A DNA stretch of 64,000 nucleotides from Ditylenchus dipsaci (taxonomy: Eukaryota > Nematoda > Chromadorea > Rhabditida > Anguinidae), in assembly GCA_004194705.1 (NCBI GenBank), contig SADC01000107.1:124001-188000 (forward strand), given 5' to 3'. The notes under the pieces are model-generated. The model was given only the letters and a program-made list of their open reading frames with translations, was not told where the DNA came from and ran no database searches. A program made the position numbers and the translations under genes. Of the stretch, positions 21,655 to 34,029 are shown piece by piece. Every line of letters begins with the position of its first letter. Within the stretch, counting starts at the first letter, position 1.

Positions 21655-22240
21655 CGGACGTTTCGTTTTCAGGACGTTTCGTCCTCGGGGCCGTTTCGTC
21701 CTTGGGGCCGTTTCGTCCTCAGCCTTAAACCGAGAGCTGAAAAAAAAAGAACAAAAGAGAGAAGATACCTAAGGCCAGAGCGAAGAATGACAGCATCAAC
21801 AGAGAAGAGAGCCGAATTTTTTACACCGAGAGCTTTATGCCCTGTCTAAATATTACCAAAACTTAATTTTTGCGCAAGAAAACAAAAAAATCCATTTAAA
21901 GAAGTACCCAGATGCCTTGAAAGGGCTCTAGGTCAATTCGTCCACGGTGAATTCGCCCACGGTCAATTGGTCCACAAAATTATTTTCAAATTAATCTTTT
22001 TTGTCTTGTGAAGAACTTATGTTATTTGAATTTTGCCAAAATCGAGCCACCCTAACCGATGAGCACCAACTGATATGAGCACCAATCGATACGAGTACCA
22101 ATTGATATACTGATGCTTAACGTATTTTGACAGATCCACCTCTAGATCCACATAAGCCATCTGAGTCTTGAGTACCAATAACTGTGTATCGATACCTAGA
22201 AGCAAATACTTGAGCATCACCTGGAGACCCTGCAGAATAC
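21655..22240. repeat. Short tandem repeats and a dispersed repeat
   Basis: 21655-21722 has four copies of GGCCGTTTCGTCCTCG. 21725-21840 is a dispersed repeat shared, inverted, with 45180-45300 (AGAGAGAAGATACCT, CAGCATCAACAGAGAAGAG). 21935-21985 has three copies of GGTCAATTCGTCCAC variants, and 22055-22110 has ATGAGCACCAA variants. No gene. Confidence 0.6.
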
Positions 22241-22286
22241 GTAACTACTCCAGAACTGGGATTCCTGCAAGTCAAATCGCTTTAGC

Positions 22287-22560
22287 CTTATTAAAGAGGC
22301 ATGCTCGTCGCCGATGGGAATATTTTGAAAGGCGGTTACCTGCGAAATTCAAACGAGATTTTTGGATTTTGGAAAAGTCGACGAAAAATTAAACAATTTT
22401 CGCAATAACGCCGCCGCTGTTATTGAAAAAAGGAAGAGTTTTTGATTACTTATTGCACGTAGGGTACTTAATTAAAATTTATTTTGAAATAATTTTCGTT
22501 TGAATTGACCTGGTACCCGCCTTTCAAAATATTCCATCGGTGGCGAGCATGCCCTTTAAC
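22287..22560. mobile_element. Foldback element, about 270 bp
   Basis: AGGCATGCTCGTCGCCGATG and AATATTTTGAAAGGCGG on the left are inverted on the right (22505-22560). Class unknown. Confidence 0.65.
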
Positions 22561-23249
22561 CCATGTTCAGAGCATGATTCCGTATAAGATGAATTGATTT
22601 TCAATTACTTTCAGATATATCCAAAATTTCAGGTTCTTGGGTGAATACCTATTTAGGAAAGGTACCAGGCGGTTTTCGTACCCATCCCAAAGATTTATGG
22701 TGTTATAAAAACTAGTCTATGACTGTTATTCAAGAAAAAATTAAGGATCCGAACATGTAACCTCAAAAAAATGTAGTAAGGGAATTTATCGTGGATGTAT
22801 CTTCCACAGCCAATTCAATCACGAGCCAGAAAAAAAAGTCGAAAGAAAACCAAATATGCTAATAAGAAATTACAGAACAATGAAAGAGCTAGTTTCTAGT
22901 GGATTTATCGACATGTAGATCAATTGACCGCACGCCGATTAAGCTGATGATGGTGACAAAGGTGACTATAATTAACTAAATGAATAAAATTCCCTCTATA
23001 ATACCCACCATGCAAAACGGACAAGTCGCACTCTCAACACAAAAAACAACACTACTAATTCTGTTTTTACCACCAATTTTGGCTCGGCATTTCCTCATTT
23101 TTGTCACAAACAAGTCATTTTTTGATCTTCTTTAGTTTTGAAACTTTAAACGCAAATTTTTTGATAAAAAGCCTTTTAATGCACAACTTCTCCCTCTCAT
23201 AGTTAAGTTTTAACAATATGGCAGCACAGAAAATATAATAGATCTTTCG
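22561..23249. other. Intergenic, nothing recognised
   Basis: AT-rich DNA without supported features. A TTTTTGTCACAAACAAGTCA stretch near 23098 recurs at about 59290. Confidence 0.4.
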
Positions 23250-23490
23250 ACGCTAGTAGCGAATGCCCCCCCCCTAACGATTTTCACTTTTTTACTTTGG
23301 TAAAAGTACCCAAAAATATGTCCCAGACCCCGAAAATGTGCGCAAACTGTTCATTAGTCACAACTTCCGTACGCTGGCCTACCCCAAGCCTAAGGGCTAA
23401 GCCTAAACTTGTTGTTTGCAAAGGTAGTTACAGCAATTTTTAAAGGTCGGATGCTTGGGGGGGGGGGTATTCGCTACTAGCGCCGATCTT
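23250..23490. mobile_element. Foldback with GCTAGTAGCGAAT ends
   Basis: GACGCTAGTAGCGAATGCC plus a C-run at the left, and a G-run plus GGTATTCGCTACTAGCGCC at the right. About 240 bp. Confidence 0.7.
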
Positions 23491-23754
23491 TCTAGTAAGT
23501 TTTGAAGCTAAACCTAGTTTGTGAAATTCAATCCAAGATTTTTTGAACTTCAAATAGCCCTTTATATACAGAAAAAGTATATTTGAAATTCACCAAACGT
23601 TCATTGGAAGTTTGTGGCAGGCTGCAAACTTTCTGTGAGCCTATACTGAAATTCAAATACTGTATTTCCCTATTAATACAAGTTTAGCGGATAATCAAAA
23701 AGTCGATTTTGAAGTAAAAATTTTGAAGGTCTAAAGTAAACAATATGTGTGTCG

Positions 23755-24375
23755 CCTCAAAAACGCCCAAAATCATCTCAATCTTGCTTCTTTTGATGTT
23801 TTACGTTAAGAAAACACGTTTTTCGGATTGGGATAGCATTTTTTGATAAAAAAAATTCTAAAAAAAGTTTTGCCTTGGTCCCCCAAGGCCATAAATATGT
23901 AAAAAATCAGAAAAAAATGTTTTTGGAATTGGCGCCATATTATCTTTATAGGAATAAAGGCTGTATAGAGATGGGAAGGAAATAAAAGGGACCACAAATC
24001 ATAAAAAAGCGAACTAACAAAAGATGTTGAACAGGGAGGGGAAGGGAAAAAAGGGGCCACTTTTAGGGAAAAGTCATAAAAGCAACTAAATGATTTTATT
24101 TCTCAATCATCTACTTACTCTTATTACTTTTCTTTAAAAGTGGTCCTTTTATTCCCTTCTCCTCCTAATACAGCCCTTATTCCCTTTAAAATGTTATGGC
24201 GCTAATTGCAAAATCCTTTTTTCTGATTTTTTTACATATTTATGGCCTTGGGGAACCAAGACAAAAATTTTTTTCGAATTTTTTTTATCAAAAAAATGCT
24301 TTCCTAATCCTAAAAGCGTGTTTTCTCAACGTTAAACATCAAAAGAAGCACGATGAGATGATTTTGGATTTTTTG
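23755..24375. mobile_element. Foldback element in the 3' flank of F-box copy 1
   Basis: The left arm (23755-23900) and right arm (24225-24375) are inverted copies carrying AACGTTAAACATCAAAAGAA and CTTGG..CCAAGGCCATAAATAT. The right arm alone is also present beside F-box copies 2 (49030-49210) and 3 (60140-60300), so it was already attached before the gene was duplicated. Confidence 0.7.
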
Positions 24376-24470
24376 CTCGACAAACACATTGTGTACTCCG
24401 GCCGTTTCAGGCATAGCAAGTTAGAACCTGCCGTGAATCTCTTGTCAGCCTACCATGAAATTTACTATTC

Positions 24471-26670
24471 TTAGCCGTGATTGTACAACATGATTATTAT
24501 TTCTTTATTTAACATTTTCAAGCTCCTATTTTCAAATGGCATAAAAAAGTGTTTTAGTAGTTCATATAGAATGTCCATTTGCTGGAGCAGAGCCGCCATT
24601 GGGTCGCCTGGCCTTGAGCGACAAACCAACATGGACACATTTAAGTCACCGTCGTTGGTCTCATTGGCGAAGTAGTCGTTTGCCAGAAGCACAAGTTCCT
24701 CATCCGCCTCTTCCTTGGTGTGCTTCAGGCCGCCCAAGGCATCTTTAAAAAGTTTAGTGGCCACCGGCGTCCCTCCAATATTTCGACTGGTTTGCACCTG
24801 AAGGCAGTAAAATGCTCTTGTGCTTTCGCTGCTGGTGAAAACCTGGAATTTTTTTGAATATAATTTACTTGAGAAAAGATTAAAAATAAATTTGTTTAAT
24901 TACTATAGTTCCTCTAGTTAAAAAATTCAACTTGTTCCTTTTTTTAATTTTTTCCAAAAAACTTTCGAAGAGACAAGCTGACCCGGTAAACTAATAGTTA
25001 TAAGGCTGGATTAGACTATTTGGGGTGACCCGATAATGCGTTTCTTTCAGGTCTAAGTGTTCCATACTTAGACCTGAAAACGATAGAAACGAATAAAAGA
25101 AGGAAAACCATTTTTCGAATTTTTTTTTGTATGTCTTGGTCCCCTGTGGTTTTTGGTCATTTTTTTGGTATTTCACCCCGTTTTGGTCACTAGAGCTGGG
25201 CAAAAAGCCTCGATTGCATTTTATGCTTGAAGGCTTCTCGGAATCATGTCTAAGGTAAGTGACTTCGCGCATCTCTAACTTTCAAGCCCCTGCACCCCTT
25301 CAAGGGAGAAGAGGGCAAGCCCTCCACGCCCCTGCGGTGCGGGGGGCTTGGTGGCTTGTGGTCGAAATGCGCACACCGACATACCTTAGACAAAAATAAC
25401 TCGAAAGTGACTCTGGATGTGTGGAAAAGCATGCATACCACAGCTACTTTTTTGCGGTAGGCCGCAGTAAACGAAACTATGTTCAAATCCTATCTTTTTA
25501 GGACCAACAGACGTAACCAAGTCAAAAAATGACCAAAAACCACAAGGAAACCAAGGATACGAAAAAAAATTTCGAAAAATGATCTTCCCACACTTTTTCA
25601 CCATTCCGTTTCCAGGACCTATGGAATAATTAGACCTGAAAAAGAAAAAAACATTTTTCGACTACTCCAAACAGTGTTTACTTTAGCCAGTTGTAATTCA
25701 AAAAGAGTAAAAATAAACTTCTGTGAGCCTCTCCCATATGGATTGGCAGTTGATTGGCCAATTACAGCACTCCATCTTCAGCACCTTGGGTTCCTCCACC
25801 CGGGGATGAGAATGCAGCCAGGCGACCAAAGCACTTTCATCCAGGCCCGGACCATCCTTCAGCAGTTTAGTGTCTCGCTCAGGAATACCCATCGGCAGTG
25901 CTCCATCAAAGGTCGACTGAACAGCCTGGGGCAAGACATTTGAGTGGAGAAGAGAGTGCCGACTAAACGGAGCCGCTTACATCCGGGAAGTTGTTCAAGC
26001 ACCTGGGAGAACTCATGGAATCGTTTGCCCTTGAAGTTAGTCAAACAGAATACACAACCCTGGAGGGTATGCCAATCCTCTCTAGCACACGAATGACTCG
26101 CTGCTGATGCTTCCGCTGGGGTCGATACTCCCATCGAAGGGCCTGCAAAATAGAAGAGGATAGTGGATATGAGCATGGTTTCATCATATAAAGTAAATGC
26201 TATGCAAAAACTGTTATTAACAATTTTAGATTTTTTCATTGCCAATTTTTTCATAGTTAACTTCTTCTCTATAGTTAAATTTTCGTAGAGTTAACTACGC
26301 ATTGAACCAGCCTTCATTATAGAAGTCCCACCTTGAAGCGAACATTCTTTTTCTCCAAGCAGTCCATAAGAAGACTATCAGTAGTGGATTGGACTCGGCG
26401 GTAGCTATCCGGGTTGGCGCCCGGCTCCACTAGTGGAAAGTGGAAGTGGTCTTCCTGAGCTTCGTGTAAAACGGGGCACTCTTTGACTACCAGATAGCTC
26501 CTTGAAAGCACATACAGAGCATAGAGCAGGCGCAGCGGCTTATCAGCAAAGTAGCGCCGTCGAATGCTCACCAGTTGATGGTTGACCAATTGGATCTGGT
26601 CCAGATCGGAGGCCGACAAAAACGCAAAAATGTTGGACCATGTGTCGTCAGAGAGAAAAGCGCGCTGCAT
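24471..26670 (-). CDS. F-box protein gene, copy 1
   Basis: F-box proteins usually recruit substrates to SCF ubiquitin ligases. Exon 1 (26332-26670) starts MQRAFLSDDTW and holds an F-box-like helix set (IFAFLSASDLDQIQLVNHQL). Exon 2 (25719-26142) has CVFCLTNFKGKRFHEF and WPINCQSIWERL. Exon 3 (24471-24842) starts VFTSSESTRAFYC and ends at TAA. Lengths give about 378 residues in phase, provided two bases are restored in exon 2 (near 26068, GGC for GGGC; near 25876, one A of AA); copy 2 has both bases. Alternative start: a splice acceptor lies 15 bases before the ATG, so a further 5' exon or trans-splice site is possible. The intron between exons 2 and 3 contains a large palindromic insertion. 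Substrate unknown. Confidence 0.8.
24985..25695. mobile_element. Palindromic element inserted in F-box copy 1 intron 2
   Basis: Copies 2 and 3 of the gene read straight through (AACTAATAGTTATACTTTAAA) where copy 1 has about 700 extra bases starting after CTAATAGTTATA. The insert is a foldback: GGTCTAAGTG, CCTGTGGTTTTTGGTCATTT and the TGCGCATCTC palindrome core at 25265-25390, then their inverses. Exact borders and target duplication are not certain. Confidence 0.7.
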
Positions 26671-27058
26671 TGGTGGGAAGACAATCTACAAAAAATTATT
26701 ATTCAATTCAGATGGATAAAGCCGGAAAAAAGAAAATCAAATAAGTGATTCGAATTTCAATGATCTTAGCTGAAGAAAGTGCCAAAAAAGATTTAGGCAC
26801 TAATTCAAAAGGCCTTTTAGCTGACCTATAATAATTATACAGTTGATTTGATGGTAGCACCCTTTTAACCACCGACCTTAGTACTATTTTTTCATAGTTG
26901 AATAAATTATCTCTAAGGAGGTGGGTTAAATATATCCCGGTAGAAATCTTTTTTTCACTTTATTTTTTGGTTTTGATTTAATTTTTGAGTCAAGACTAGG
27001 GTTGCGCCTCGGAAATATTCCCGGAAATATTCTTGGTTTATTTTTAGTTTATTTTTGG
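26671..27058. other. F-box copy 1 upstream region
   Basis: Partly shared with the upstream flank of copy 3 (AGATGGATAAAGCCGGAA, TTTTTCATAGTT), so the duplicated unit extends at least to about 26950. No further exon is recognised. Confidence 0.45.
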
Positions 27059-27738
27059 TCATTTTTACTAATTCGAAAATCATGTTTAAATGACTTCTAA
27101 GTGATTTTTATATGCTTAAAATGATAAGAAAGTTATTTTCTAGCACTTTTTCACATAAAAATTGATTGTTGAAAAAAAATTTGACTAAAATTTAACTTTT
27201 TGCCTCGGGGACCAAGGTGAATCACCTTGTACTAAGGTATTCTACCCCGTTTTGGTCACTGGTGCTGGGCAAAAAGAGTCTTTCATCCATGTATGATCAA
27301 GAGTCTTGCTCGGAATTATGTCTAAGATATGTGGGTGTGCGCATCTCTAACCAACCAAGCCCCCTACGCCCCTTCGTGGGCGCAGGAGGCTTGGTTGCTT
27401 GTGGTTGAGATGCGCACACCCACATACCTTAGACGCAAATCACTCGAAAGGGACTCTGAATGCATAAAAATGTATGCATACCAGAGTTTCTTTATGTGGT
27501 AGGCCCCAGTCAACAAAACTATGTTCAAATTCCATCTTTTTGTGGTATCCAGGTACCCTTTCAGGTTGGATTGCCTTGGGTGACCAAGGCAAAAAGTCAA
27601 ATTTCGGTCAAAAACTTTTTCTTGAAAAAATCAACTTTTTATGTGAAAAAGTGTTAGAAAATAACTTTCTTGTCGTTTTAAGCATATAAAAATCACTTAG
27701 AAGTCATTTAAACATGATTTTCGAATTAGTAAAAAATG
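27059..27738. mobile_element. 680-bp palindromic element
   Basis: The ends are CATTTTTACTAATTCGAAAA and the exact complement; the arms are about 160 bases with few mismatches, then the TGCGCATCTC palindrome fills the centre (27230-27570). The whole transcript would fold into one long hairpin. No target duplication seen. Confidence 0.8.
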
Positions 27739-27983
27739 AAGAAGATGATGTTCCCAATTCTCCAGCCGAAGTCTCCAAGTGCAGTTCGGTCCAGTCTACT
27801 CCTGCTGTGGTGGAACATGAATCTCCAGTTGCTCAAGCATCCAGATCTCTTATTAATTCTCCAGTTTGTTCACCCATTCCCTGTACTACATGGTGCTCCA
27901 ATAAAGATTCCCATTTTATCGAGATAACCATTCCTTTGGTTTCGGGTACCCACCTACAACTAATTGGTTTACTCAGCCAATAA
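27714..27983 (+). CDS. Unknown ORF starting in a foldback arm
   Basis: The 89-codon ORF starts within the right arm of the 27059-27738 palindrome and continues into unique sequence rich in Ser, Pro and Val (NSPAEVSKCSSVQSTPAVV). The composition is more protein-like than surrounding DNA, and it could be an exon fragment of a gene disrupted by the element. There is no recognised domain and no visible splice partner. 27984-28437 shows nothing. Confidence 0.25.
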   Translation: MIFELVKNEEDDVPNSPAEVSKCSSVQSTPAVVEHESPVAQASRSLINSPVCSPIPCTTWCSNKDSHFIEITIPLVSGTHLQLIGLLSQ

Positions 27984-28437
27984 TACTAGCCAAAACAAAG
28001 ACAATACCATTTTTCATAAGAATCTTTAATTTTGAAACAGTTTTTGCTAATATAAGTAATATTCAAAAAAATCTTGTCAAATCTTGTCGACAAATTATTG
28101 TCAGTTTGAATTCTCGTCAGAATTAATTATTGCCAGAATCGGTTGACATCAGAAAAATTTATGTCAGTCTCGGGTGAGCCCAAAATTTGGCCAACCGGAT
28201 CGAAGCGGTGAAAATACTTTTGGCACCAATTTAAAAACTGAAGCTATTTTAGGGACAAATGTAGGAAATTTTTTACACGCTTTCAATAAAATTATTAAAA
28301 GAATCAAAGAATGCAATTTGATGCGTTACTTTACACTTTTTGCACGTCACTGAGCACTGATTTTTCCATTTCGAACATCTAGCATACGAAATGCTTGCCT
28401 TTCAAAAGTTCGTCTTCTAACGCATTTTTTTAGTATA

Positions 28438-28695
28438 CAGTCGACTCTCGATTTTACGGCATCCCGATTTTACGTCACTTTCGATTTTACGGCACCTTGA
28501 GGCCAATTTGGTTGGTTAATTTAGAAATCCTTATGATCATACACTCGGTTTTACGTCACTTTTACCCTTGATTTTACGGCAAGCTTCGGTTTTACGGCAC
28601 CTTTGCGATGACACTCATTGAAAATTTACCCCCGATTTTACGTTAAAAGCATAAGATTTTGACCCAATACTTTCAAAAAGCAAATTTTTGAGGGG
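28438..28695. mobile_element. pogo-like MITE, GATTTTACGGCA type, truncated
   Basis: Left end CAGTCGACTCTCGATTTTAC after a TA, followed by at least six copies of GATTTTACGGCA or GATTTTACGTCA. The right terminus is missing; the next element starts at 28698. Confidence 0.7.
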
Positions 28696-28697
28696 TA

Positions 28698-29778
28698 CAG
28701 TCGACGCTCTCCATTGCGTCCGGCTGGGGCCTGCCCGACCCGGACGCAATGGAGAGCTGGATACAATGAAGAGCGGACGCAATGGAGAGAGTCATAGTAT
28801 TGAACTATTCATAGCCGACGCTATGGAGAGCGGAGCTTCTCTCCCACCCTATAATCATCTCTCACCCCTCATTTTTCGACTAGGATTAGAGTAACAGTTC
28901 AGAGTTACAGTCAAACCTCGATATAGTGACACACCTTGGGACCGGCCTTCAGGTGTCACTATACTGGAGTGTCACTATATTGGAGTGTCAATTTACTCAT
29001 TTTATTTAAGCCAAAATTAGACTGACTGATCTAAGGGTGTCACTATATTGGAAGTGTGTCACTGTATTGGAGTGTCACTATATCGAGGTTTGACTGTAAG
29101 GCCATTTTCCATTTACAATTTCAAAACTTTTCATGGGTTGAAAAATAATCCCCTGGGAATAAAAGAGGCTACAAAGAAATCCTTGCTCAGCTCTTCTCGA
29201 TTCTCTCCAGGCAAAGCTTCGATGATTTTCTTCTTTGTTTCCAGAGTGATCACTCTTCGTTTGCCAGGAGTTGAGGCTAAGAGTTAATAAACGAAATTTT
29301 GACAAGAACAATAACTACTGTATTTCCACTAATAGATTGTGACTTCCTCCTTCTGATGTAGTAGGATTGGAAAATAAACGCGCCCGGGGCAGTTATTAGA
29401 GAAAATACGGTATGCAATAACTATATGATCACAAAAAACTACACGATCACAAATTTCAGAAAACGGAAAGAACACTGGCAGTGCAATAACAATGTTGTGA
29501 ACAATGTTTTCCTTGCAGAACATATAAAAATAATTGCCTTTACAACCCATTTTCACGTTTTGTCCCTGATTTAACAGCCGGACGCAATGAAGAGCGTTAA
29601 TTATAATGTCGGGACCAGCCTCACCGGACGCAATGGGGAGCTGGACGCAATGAAGAGCGGACGCAATGGGGAGAGTCGTTTATAGGTAATTTCATAGACA
29701 ACCAACCAAACCAAAAAAAGGCGGACGCAATGGAGAGCTGGACGCAATGGGGAGTGACGCTATGGAGAGCGTCGACTG
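28698..29778. mobile_element. pogo-like element, 1.08 kb, with nested insertions
   Basis: The ends are CAGTCGACGCTCTCCATTGC and the complement, with TA on both sides. The word GGACGCAATGGAGAGC recurs 8-10 times next to both ends. Inside are a complete smaller pogo-like MITE (28908-29096, TA sites at 28906 and 29097, word GTGTCACTATATTGGA) and a TACCGTAT-type unit (about 29320-29412). No transposase recognised; ORFs of 77-79 codons cross repeats. Confidence 0.85.
28908..29096. mobile_element. Nested pogo-like MITE, 189 bp
   Basis: Ends CAGTCAAACCTCGATATAGT and complement with TA duplications, inserted into the 28698-29778 element. Insertion order is therefore readable. Confidence 0.85.
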
Positions 29779-29986
29779 TAATACTTTATTTTAGTACCAA
29801 AATGCTTTGTAAAATACAAAATGGCCAAAATACATCTTTTGTTTAAGTTTTAGCAATTTTGGTTTATCCTTTGTTTAGTATTTTATGCGCTATATAAATA
29901 TTCAGCGACATTTTCTCTTTGTTTTTCTAAAAAAAAATGTCTGAACGTGAACTATTAGTCTTCTTTTAAATCAATTTTTGATCTGG

Positions 29987-30790
29987 ACCCGTAGTAAAAA
30001 CAAAAAAAATTAGACTGATGCTAATTCGACTATATCTCGCCGATTAGTAAACTTTACGAAAAACGGTTTTTTAGGGGTCGGAAGATAATTTATCTGGCTT
30101 TCAGATGAGATATAAACTACGTCCAGCATATGATAGCATAACTAAGATAAATGGATTTTCATAAATAGACTCCGAATTAGACTTTTAAAAATCCACTTTT
30201 TTAGTTGGGATGCTAATTGGCTGATTGCTTGGCAAATATTTCTCTACTTATTCTTGTGATACTTTTATCACGTGAAAGATATGTTTCGGCGCATTTTGGT
30301 ATAAGACAGTCAAAGCACGGGAAAACAGGAAAAAATTTTACGAGCAAAAGTTTGCCAAAAATGAAAATTTAGACTTTAGCCACCTCTAGAGCAGTCTAAA
30401 GTCTAAATTTTCATTTTTTGGCAAACTTTTGCTCGTAAAATTTTTCCTGTTTTCCCGTGCTTTGACTGTCTTATACCAAAATGCGCCGAAACATATCTTT
30501 CACGTGATAAAAGTATCCACAAGAATAAGTAGAGAAATATTTGCCAAGCAATCAGCCAATTAGCATCCCAACTAAAAAAGTGGATTTTTAAAAGTCTAAT
30601 TCGGAGTCTATTTATGAAAATCGATTTATCTTAGTTATGCTATCATATGCTAAACGTAGTTTATATCTCATCTGAAAGCCAGATAAATTATCTTCCGACC
30701 CTAAAAACCGTTTTTCGTAAAGTTTACTAATCGGCGAGATATAGTCGAATTAGCATCAGTCTAATTTTTTTCGTTTTTACTACGGGTCCT
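29987..30790. mobile_element. 800-bp near-perfect palindrome, copy 1
   Basis: The ends are GGACCCGTAGTAAAAAC and its complement; each arm is about 400 bases with very few mismatches around a centre near 30390. A second copy is at 40307-41112. Both copies share arm sequence including GGCAAACTTTTGCTCGTAAA. It is non-coding. Confidence 0.9.
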
Positions 30791-31944
30791 GGCTAAAATA
30801 TGGCCAACCAGCAAAAGAGAGTTAATATGCCATAGTTATCTTTGCAAAATAGTCAACTTGGCAAAAAGTAGTTACTTATATTTTATAGCTCATTAGTGCA
30901 GATACCAATTATGTTTTATTCTGTGTGTGTCCTACGTATTTTGGTGGTTGGTCAATTGAAAGGTGGAAGAAAGAAGTAGCATTCTGTCGTCGTTGCACAA
31001 AAAAACATCCATAGTTGTAAGGGGTACATGTTTTGTGGCCTTTCTCATCAGATGGATTATCGAGATAAAAAGTAGAGTGAGGGGAGTAGTAGGAGCTCTT
31101 CTCAAAACATTTCCAAATTCACTGTTTGTGCTGTAACAACACACTGAGAAAAGCTGTTGTTGTTGCTTCAAGGCTTTCTACCAATACAGGCTGGTAGGAA
31201 GACCTTTCCACCAACAACTATTTTCCGACATTCCTCTATGTATCCGCCCTTTGTTTATTTTCTTGGCTTGAATAAAAGATCGGCCCTTTGGACGTTCTAC
31301 TTATTTTTTGTATCCCAGTTTTCAAATTGATGGGGGCCTTTATAGTCTAGTAAATAAAAGTAGTTAACTGTTTTCTCCGTAGTTAACTGCATTTTTTCCA
31401 TCTTTAACTATTTGTACCGTTAAGTATAAAAAAAGTTAATTATGCGAAAAACAAATTGCCGCCCCTTATTTTTTGATCGACCTCTAAGGGCGGAACTTTT
31501 AGGTGAGAATTCAAATTTAAAATGTTGAATCAGTAGAGCTCGTGAGCACTGAGAAAATAAAGAAAAAAAAACCTGTTCGAAAAAAAATTATGGACCTAGA
31601 TACAATACCTCAAAGTCGAGGAGGGCGGCAATTATAGGAAATGCGGTAAATGTAGCTTCTAAAAGAGAGCATGAGAAGTGTCTTTTACCCGTTATAGCAA
31701 ACACATTGTGGGTCAAAAATTTGTTTGGGAGTGAATGAAGACTGTATGATTTCTATAGGAACGGGTATATGTCCTCCGGTAAGGATCTTCCGTAAAGAGT
31801 ACATTTTTTAAAGACAATCTTTGATGGACAGCTCTTCGGGGTGTTAGTTAATTAATTGATTATCGTTGGATATGATTGAGATTGTTTTTGAATAAGGATT
31901 GCTTCGGGCATGATTGAGATTTGAGAGATTTTTTAATATTGAAT
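30791..31944. other. Intergenic, nothing recognised
   Basis: A 79-codon minus ORF (30932-31171) with poly-Gln shows no family signal. A diverged end of the TACCGTAT family lies near 31640. No gene supported. Confidence 0.4.
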
Positions 31945-32104
31945 TCCGTATTCACTCTATTAACTCCCCACCTCTAATAACTCCGCACCCCTCATTTTTT
32001 CGACCAGGGTTTTAGAATAAGGGCTATTTTTGATTCACAATTTCAACATTTTTTAGGTTTTGAAAAACAACTCCTTATGGGAAGTTAATAGTGTGAATAC
32101 CGTA
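31945..32104. mobile_element. TACCGTAT-type MITE, about 160 bp
   Basis: CCGTATTCACTCTATTAACT at the left and AGTTAATAGTGTGAATACCG.. at the right are imperfect inverted ends around a TTTTTCGACCAGGGTTTTAG core. Confidence 0.6.
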
Positions 32105-32344
32105 TGCTTTTTGAAATCTTCTAATTTGACTTGTGCCATTACTCAAACATATTATTCATCTAATTTCGTCTATGGAAGAATGCGCAACTGGTGGCAAAGT
32201 TTAGTACGTAGATCAAATAAATCTTTGTCTGTTGGCCTTAAAGCTGGACTAAATTGTCTAAAGTGATTTTTTCAATTGATCTAAAGAGTCGTTTAAAAGT
32301 GATTAAGTTCTCCTATTAGACTAACATAGCCTGGTTGTATGATT

Positions 32345-32880
32345 TTACGCAGTTTGCTCCAGAGAGACGATTGTTTTGCCGAGAGAGTTGATTGGTTTGC
32401 CACACGGTGTTGATTGGAATGCACCTGAGTATTAATTGCCCTGGAGTGTTGGATTTCCCAAAGTGTTTATCGGAATCGTTCTAAGTGTCGATTGGATTGC
32501 CCCTGAGCGTTGATTGAACTATCCCAACTGTTGATTGAATTACCCTAGGGTGTTTATTGAATTGCTCCTGAGTGATGATTGAGTTGGATTGCCCTAATAT
32601 TGATTGTATTGCCTCGAGGTGTTGATTGCATTGCATCAAAGTGACGACTGGATTACCCATGATAGTTGATTAAGGTGCCGTGAAGTGTTAATTGTATTGT
32701 GCTTGAGTATTGACTAGATTGCCCCAAGTTTTATTGAATTTTTTCTGGGTGTTGATTGGATTGCTCATGGCTGTTCATTGAATTGCCTTCAAATGTTGAA
32801 TGGGTTGACCCAGAGAGTTGATTGAACTGTCCCTAACTGTTGAGTGGATTGCCACTGAGTGCTGATTGGTGACGACTGAC
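32345..32880. repeat. Degenerate minisatellite, about 18-20 units
   Basis: Units of roughly 25-30 bases built on GTTGATTGGATTGCCCTGAG follow one another for more than 500 bases with heavy divergence between units. No open frame spans them. Confidence 0.75.
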
Positions 32881-33273
32881 GACACGCAGCTGAAGCGAAG
32901 AAGTGAATGAAAAGAATGTCTGCCACTACAAATAATTGATCTCTTTTTTTCTTTTTCTTATTTTAACATTTTAGCTGAAAAAATTTAGAGTTTAATACGG
33001 GAGATAAAGCTTTGTGGCGGTCAGTGAAACTGAATCCTTATTTTTTTTTGTAAATATACTCCTAATTTTATTTTTTTCGTTGTTATGGTGGTCTAGTGTT
33101 CGATTTTCCTTGCTAAAATCTTCTTTCTTTGACCAATTTTATTATTAGTTTAACATATTCTTTTGATAAACAACGCGAAATAACTATCTATCAACCTAAT
33201 AGATAGAAATTTTATTTGATGTCCATATTGAAACTGCATTTTGAACTGGGAATATTTTTTAACTACCGGAGAA

Positions 33274-34029
33274 AATGGTCCTGTTCTTTGCCCACTACAT
33301 GCCGCCACCGCTCAAGTATGTTCTTTAGTAGTAGTATTAAATTGAAAACATTGAATAATTTTAAATATTGTCAATAGCTTTTTTTTTTAATCCATGTCTG
33401 TTTAGATATTCCTACCAAAGCAAATGATCTAAATATTCCTGACGCCGGCATCGGTGTGGACAACATGTCCTTGCTGCTGCGCAACTACCCACAGATGACC
33501 TATCGAATCAAAAAAAATCAACTAGGCGTGCTGATCGAAAAAACCTACATGTCCATTCTCATAGCTTCAAACAACAACATTCTCTCGTGCTTCGATTCCA
33601 GCCTTCTATCTTTCTGCACTCAGGTAAGACATTTTTCAATATATATTTATATAGCTATTTATACTAATTTTATTCTCCTTTTCCCTTTTCAGTCCTACAT
33701 TCTGTCGTCTTTCAACTTTGTCGCCATTTATGACCTTCTCAAAGATGATTTCATTGGACTGAAGGAGGAAAAACAAGGACAACAAGGACATGACGTCCGA
33801 CAGTTCACCCGGACAAATCTGATCTTCCTATGTATTTGATTTCAATAGTGTTATATTGACATCTGCACAGGTTGACTTTTTCAACAATATTTTTGTACTT
33901 AATCACTAACTTATATTTCTTTGCAGAATCACTTAGTCAACTCAAAACTACACTGCCACGACCTGGTCTCGATAGACAAGCACACTGATCTAGAGTGCGA
34001 CAAGTTTAAGGGTGTTCCTCCGCAACTAG
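33274..34029 (+). CDS. Unknown gene fragment, four exons
   Basis: Candidate exons: 33274-33316 (MVLFFAHYMPPPL), 33406-33623 (GIGVDNMSLLLRNYPQ.., ILIASNNNILSCF), 33693-33833 (SYILSSFNFVAIYDLL) and 33927-34029 (NHLVNSKLHCHDLV..), separated by GT-AG introns of about 70-95 bases. Cysteines and hydrophobic residues suggest a folded protein, but I recognise no family. Phases conflict at two junctions, so bases may be missing. The product has no visible end: the last donor at 34030 leads into a region partly copied inverted at 37805-37855. It may be the neighbour, or a decayed paralogue, of the saposin-domain gene that follows. Confidence 0.45.
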
